DNA from: Bacillota bacterium
Lineage (GTDB): Bacteria; Bacillota; Clostridia; Acetivibrionales; DSM-1351
Assembly: GCA_023412275.1 (NCBI GenBank)
Contig: JAEYNY010000091.1
Span: forward strand, 1 to 32,612
Length of the DNA stretch: 32,612 nt
Direction of reading: 5' to 3'
Numbering within the stretch: the stretch's first letter is position 1; each line of letters begins with the position of its first letter. The notes beneath the pieces were generated by a model. That model was given only the letters and a program-made list of their open reading frames with translations, was not told the DNA's origin and made no database searches. Shown in pieces: positions 31,055 to 32,612 of the stretch. The translations under genes were made by a program, and so were the position numbers.

Positions 31055-32612
31055 ATGCTTGAAACACTAACAAAAATCCTAATCTATTTATTTTCTGCAG
31101 GAGTACATTTAGTACTCCTAATCAGAATAAAAAGTATAAAATATTCAAGGCAGCTGCATCGTATCTGTGCCTTGAATATTTTAATACTCTTTATGTGGAC
31201 GATGCTCGCGCTGTCAAACATTATCATAGACGCTGTTACAGGAAATAGGATATATTTTATTTATTTTTTGGGTTCAATCTGTGTATTCTTTCTCCCGGCA
31301 ACTCTCATTATGCTTTGCATACTCCTTGTAAAGAACAAAATTAGTTCCATTGCAACTTATATCCTAATTTGTATACCGCCTGTTACAAGTACTATAATGC
31401 TTGTAACCAATGGTCTCCATAAGCTTTTTATAAAGGAAATTTCAGCAGATGCCAAGACAATGATATTCGGAAGCTATTACTATGTTCATTGTACATGGCA
31501 ATTGGTTTATGCGACTTTTGCGGTTTTATACCTTATATATTTCAGCCTGAAATACACAAACTGTCTTACAAGACAAATACTCCTTGTTGTTTCAGGTATA
31601 ATTATGCCTATAGCAGTTGATTATGTGGTATATCTAAACTATTTTTCAAATCTTCCTATTTCATTACCAGATAGTATACACACGTTGAGCTATTGCTTTA
31701 CAACGGTCTGCTTAGCGGTTGCAATAAGAAAATATAGGTTTCTTGATACACTTCCTATTGCAATAAGGAGTATTGTAGACTACATAAGTGATTCATTTGT
31801 AGTTATAGACTATAAAAATAACATTCTGGAAATGAACAAAAACTTCAAAACTGAGTTTGGCTCAATAATAGAGCAAACTGAGAATGATTTTTACAAAGTC
31901 ATGCAGGATGATAATTTTAATAATCTCAAAAATGAAATATCCCAAATTACTGCCAACAAGGGAGTAACACACCAAAATACTAAATTTGAGCAGGAATTTA
32001 TAATAAATAATGTCCAGCGTTACTTTGAAATAGAAATTATACATGTATATGCGCATGAACAATATATTGCGATACTTATATTATTCCACGATATGACAGA
32101 GCATATGCAGGTAATAAAGCTCATGGAAGAGAACGCAAAACAAATGATTGAAAAGGCCAGATTGGTTTCGTTGCATAATCTTATAGGTGGTATTTCACAT
32201 AATATGAAATCTCCGCTGATGTCATCATCAGGAGGTATTCTTGCTCTAAAAAACCATACCAACAAGATAGAGAGTCTAATAACTGATATGAATAATAATG
32301 GGGAGTACTCTGAATATCTGAATATTTTAACTGACATGAGAAAGTGGGAGGATTCAATAAAAAATTACCTTGTTTATATGTCAGACATAATTACCGCAGT
32401 TAAAGAACAGGCGGCCAGTATGATTGGAAACCAGAATAAAAGATTTGAAGTTAAGGAGTTATTCTCGAAGCTTGCACTGTTGTTGGATTTTGAGTTAAAA
32501 AAGTCCAATTGCAGCTTAAACAGTACGCTAAATGTTAATGAGGATACTTATATAGAAGGAGACATTTCTTCATTGACTCAAATTCTAGGGAACGCAGTTA
32601 TAAATGCTACAC
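31055..32612 (+). CDS. Seven-transmembrane PAS histidine kinase (cut by window end)
   Basis: Open from ATG 31055 (AGAGGT at 31041-31046) to the end of the window: 519 complete codons, C-terminus missing. About seven hydrophobic helices fill residues 1-225, matching the 7TM sensor region (histKA_7TM type; YVHCTWQLVYATFAVLYLIY is typical). A PAS-like domain (about 230-350) begins LPIAIRSIVDYISDSFVVID. The dimerisation/phospho-acceptor region is GGISHNMKSPL with His382, a variant H-box with Asn-Met in place of the usual Glu-Leu or Asp-Leu. The ATPase domain's N-box begins at the end (LTQILGNAVINAT). It should sense a membrane-embedded or diffusible ligand and phosphorylate the regulator upstream. 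The kinase call is firm; the ligand is unknown. Confidence 0.88.
   Translation, partial: MLETLTKILIYLFSAGVHLVLLIRIKSIKYSRQLHRICALNILILFMWTMLALSNIIIDAVTGNRIYFIYFLGSICVFFLPATLIMLCILLVKNKISSIATYILICIPPVTSTIMLVTNGLHKLFIKEISADAKTMIFGSYYYVHCTWQLVYATFAVLYLIYFSLKYTNCLTRQILLVVSGIIMPIAVDYVVYLNYFSNLPISLPDSIHTLSYCFTTVCLAVAIRKYRFLDTLPIAIRSIVDYISDSFVVIDYKNNILEMNKNFKTEFGSIIEQTENDFYKVMQDDNFNNLKNEISQITANKGVTHQNTKFEQEFIINNVQRYFEIEIIHVYAHEQYIAILILFHDMTEHMQVIKLMEENAKQMIEKARLVSLHNLIGGISHNMKSPLMSSSGGILALKNHTNKIESLITDMNNNGEYSEYLNILTDMRKWEDSIKNYLVYMSDIITAVKEQAASMIGNQNKRFEVKELFSKLALLLDFELKKSNCSLNSTLNVNEDTYIEGDISSLTQILGNAVINAT

Noticed and set aside
1..32612. CRISPR arrays, rRNA genes, intact insertion sequences
   Set aside because: No regularly spaced direct repeats, no rRNA sequence and no complete transposase with terminal repeats were seen.

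Overview
The window looks like chromosomal DNA of a low-GC, cellulosome-producing clostridium (Ruminiclostridium / Clostridium cellulolyticum-papyrosolvens type). The evidence is AT-rich sequence with strong AGGAGG ribosome sites and TTG/GTG starts, a secreted esterase carrying two type I dockerin repeats (8914-10224), and several families typical of Clostridia. The genus is an inference; no database was searched. Almost everything is on the + strand; the exceptions are a tRNA-Glu at the left edge and a PixA/AidA-family gene at 29464-30006.

Left third (1-8386), housekeeping: an RNA-modification run (RsmF-like m5C methyltransferase, RsuA-type pseudouridine synthase, a Methyltransf_32-type methyltransferase); a small starch-binding-module protein under a near-perfect sigma-A promoter; then an S-adenosylhomocysteine salvage pair, an archaeal/Thermotoga-type SAH hydrolase followed by an SAH/MTA deaminase. 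Two small unknown proteins and 5-formyltetrahydrofolate cyclo-ligase follow. The hydrolase has Glu53/Lys55 where I expect the canonical enzymes to have Thr/Glu, so the pair may recycle SAH through S-inosylhomocysteine.

Middle (8387-14630): a gene-poor stretch with one possible 31-codon ORF, the N-terminal-dockerin CE2-type esterase, a TetR/ABC-2 exporter operon with twin palindromic operators over its own promoter, and an alpha/beta hydrolase.

Accessory island (14700-29400): opens with a truncated serine recombinase. It carries a probable two-gene operon: a 1373-residue secreted kelch plus fibronectin-III protein, then a 2746-residue secreted protein with an I9 propeptide, a complete subtilisin (S8) domain, a long RHS/YD-repeat shell, the conserved RHS core end, a peptidoglycan-binding domain and an unassigned C-terminal toxin-like tip. 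A small probable immunity gene follows at once. Downstream lie a frameshifted gene relic and a small helical protein, which could be a displaced toxin/immunity cassette. Base composition changes sharply just before the RHS core end, as expected if the tip is an exchangeable module.

Right end (29400-32612): a PixA/AidA inclusion-body-family gene is divergent from a two-gene signalling operon, a response regulator fused to an XRE-type helix-turn-helix and a seven-transmembrane PAS histidine kinase cut by the window edge. The 400-bp spacer holds consensus promoters facing both ways and three palindromes in the pixA leader. This looks like a compact signal-sensing unit controlling one abundant protein.
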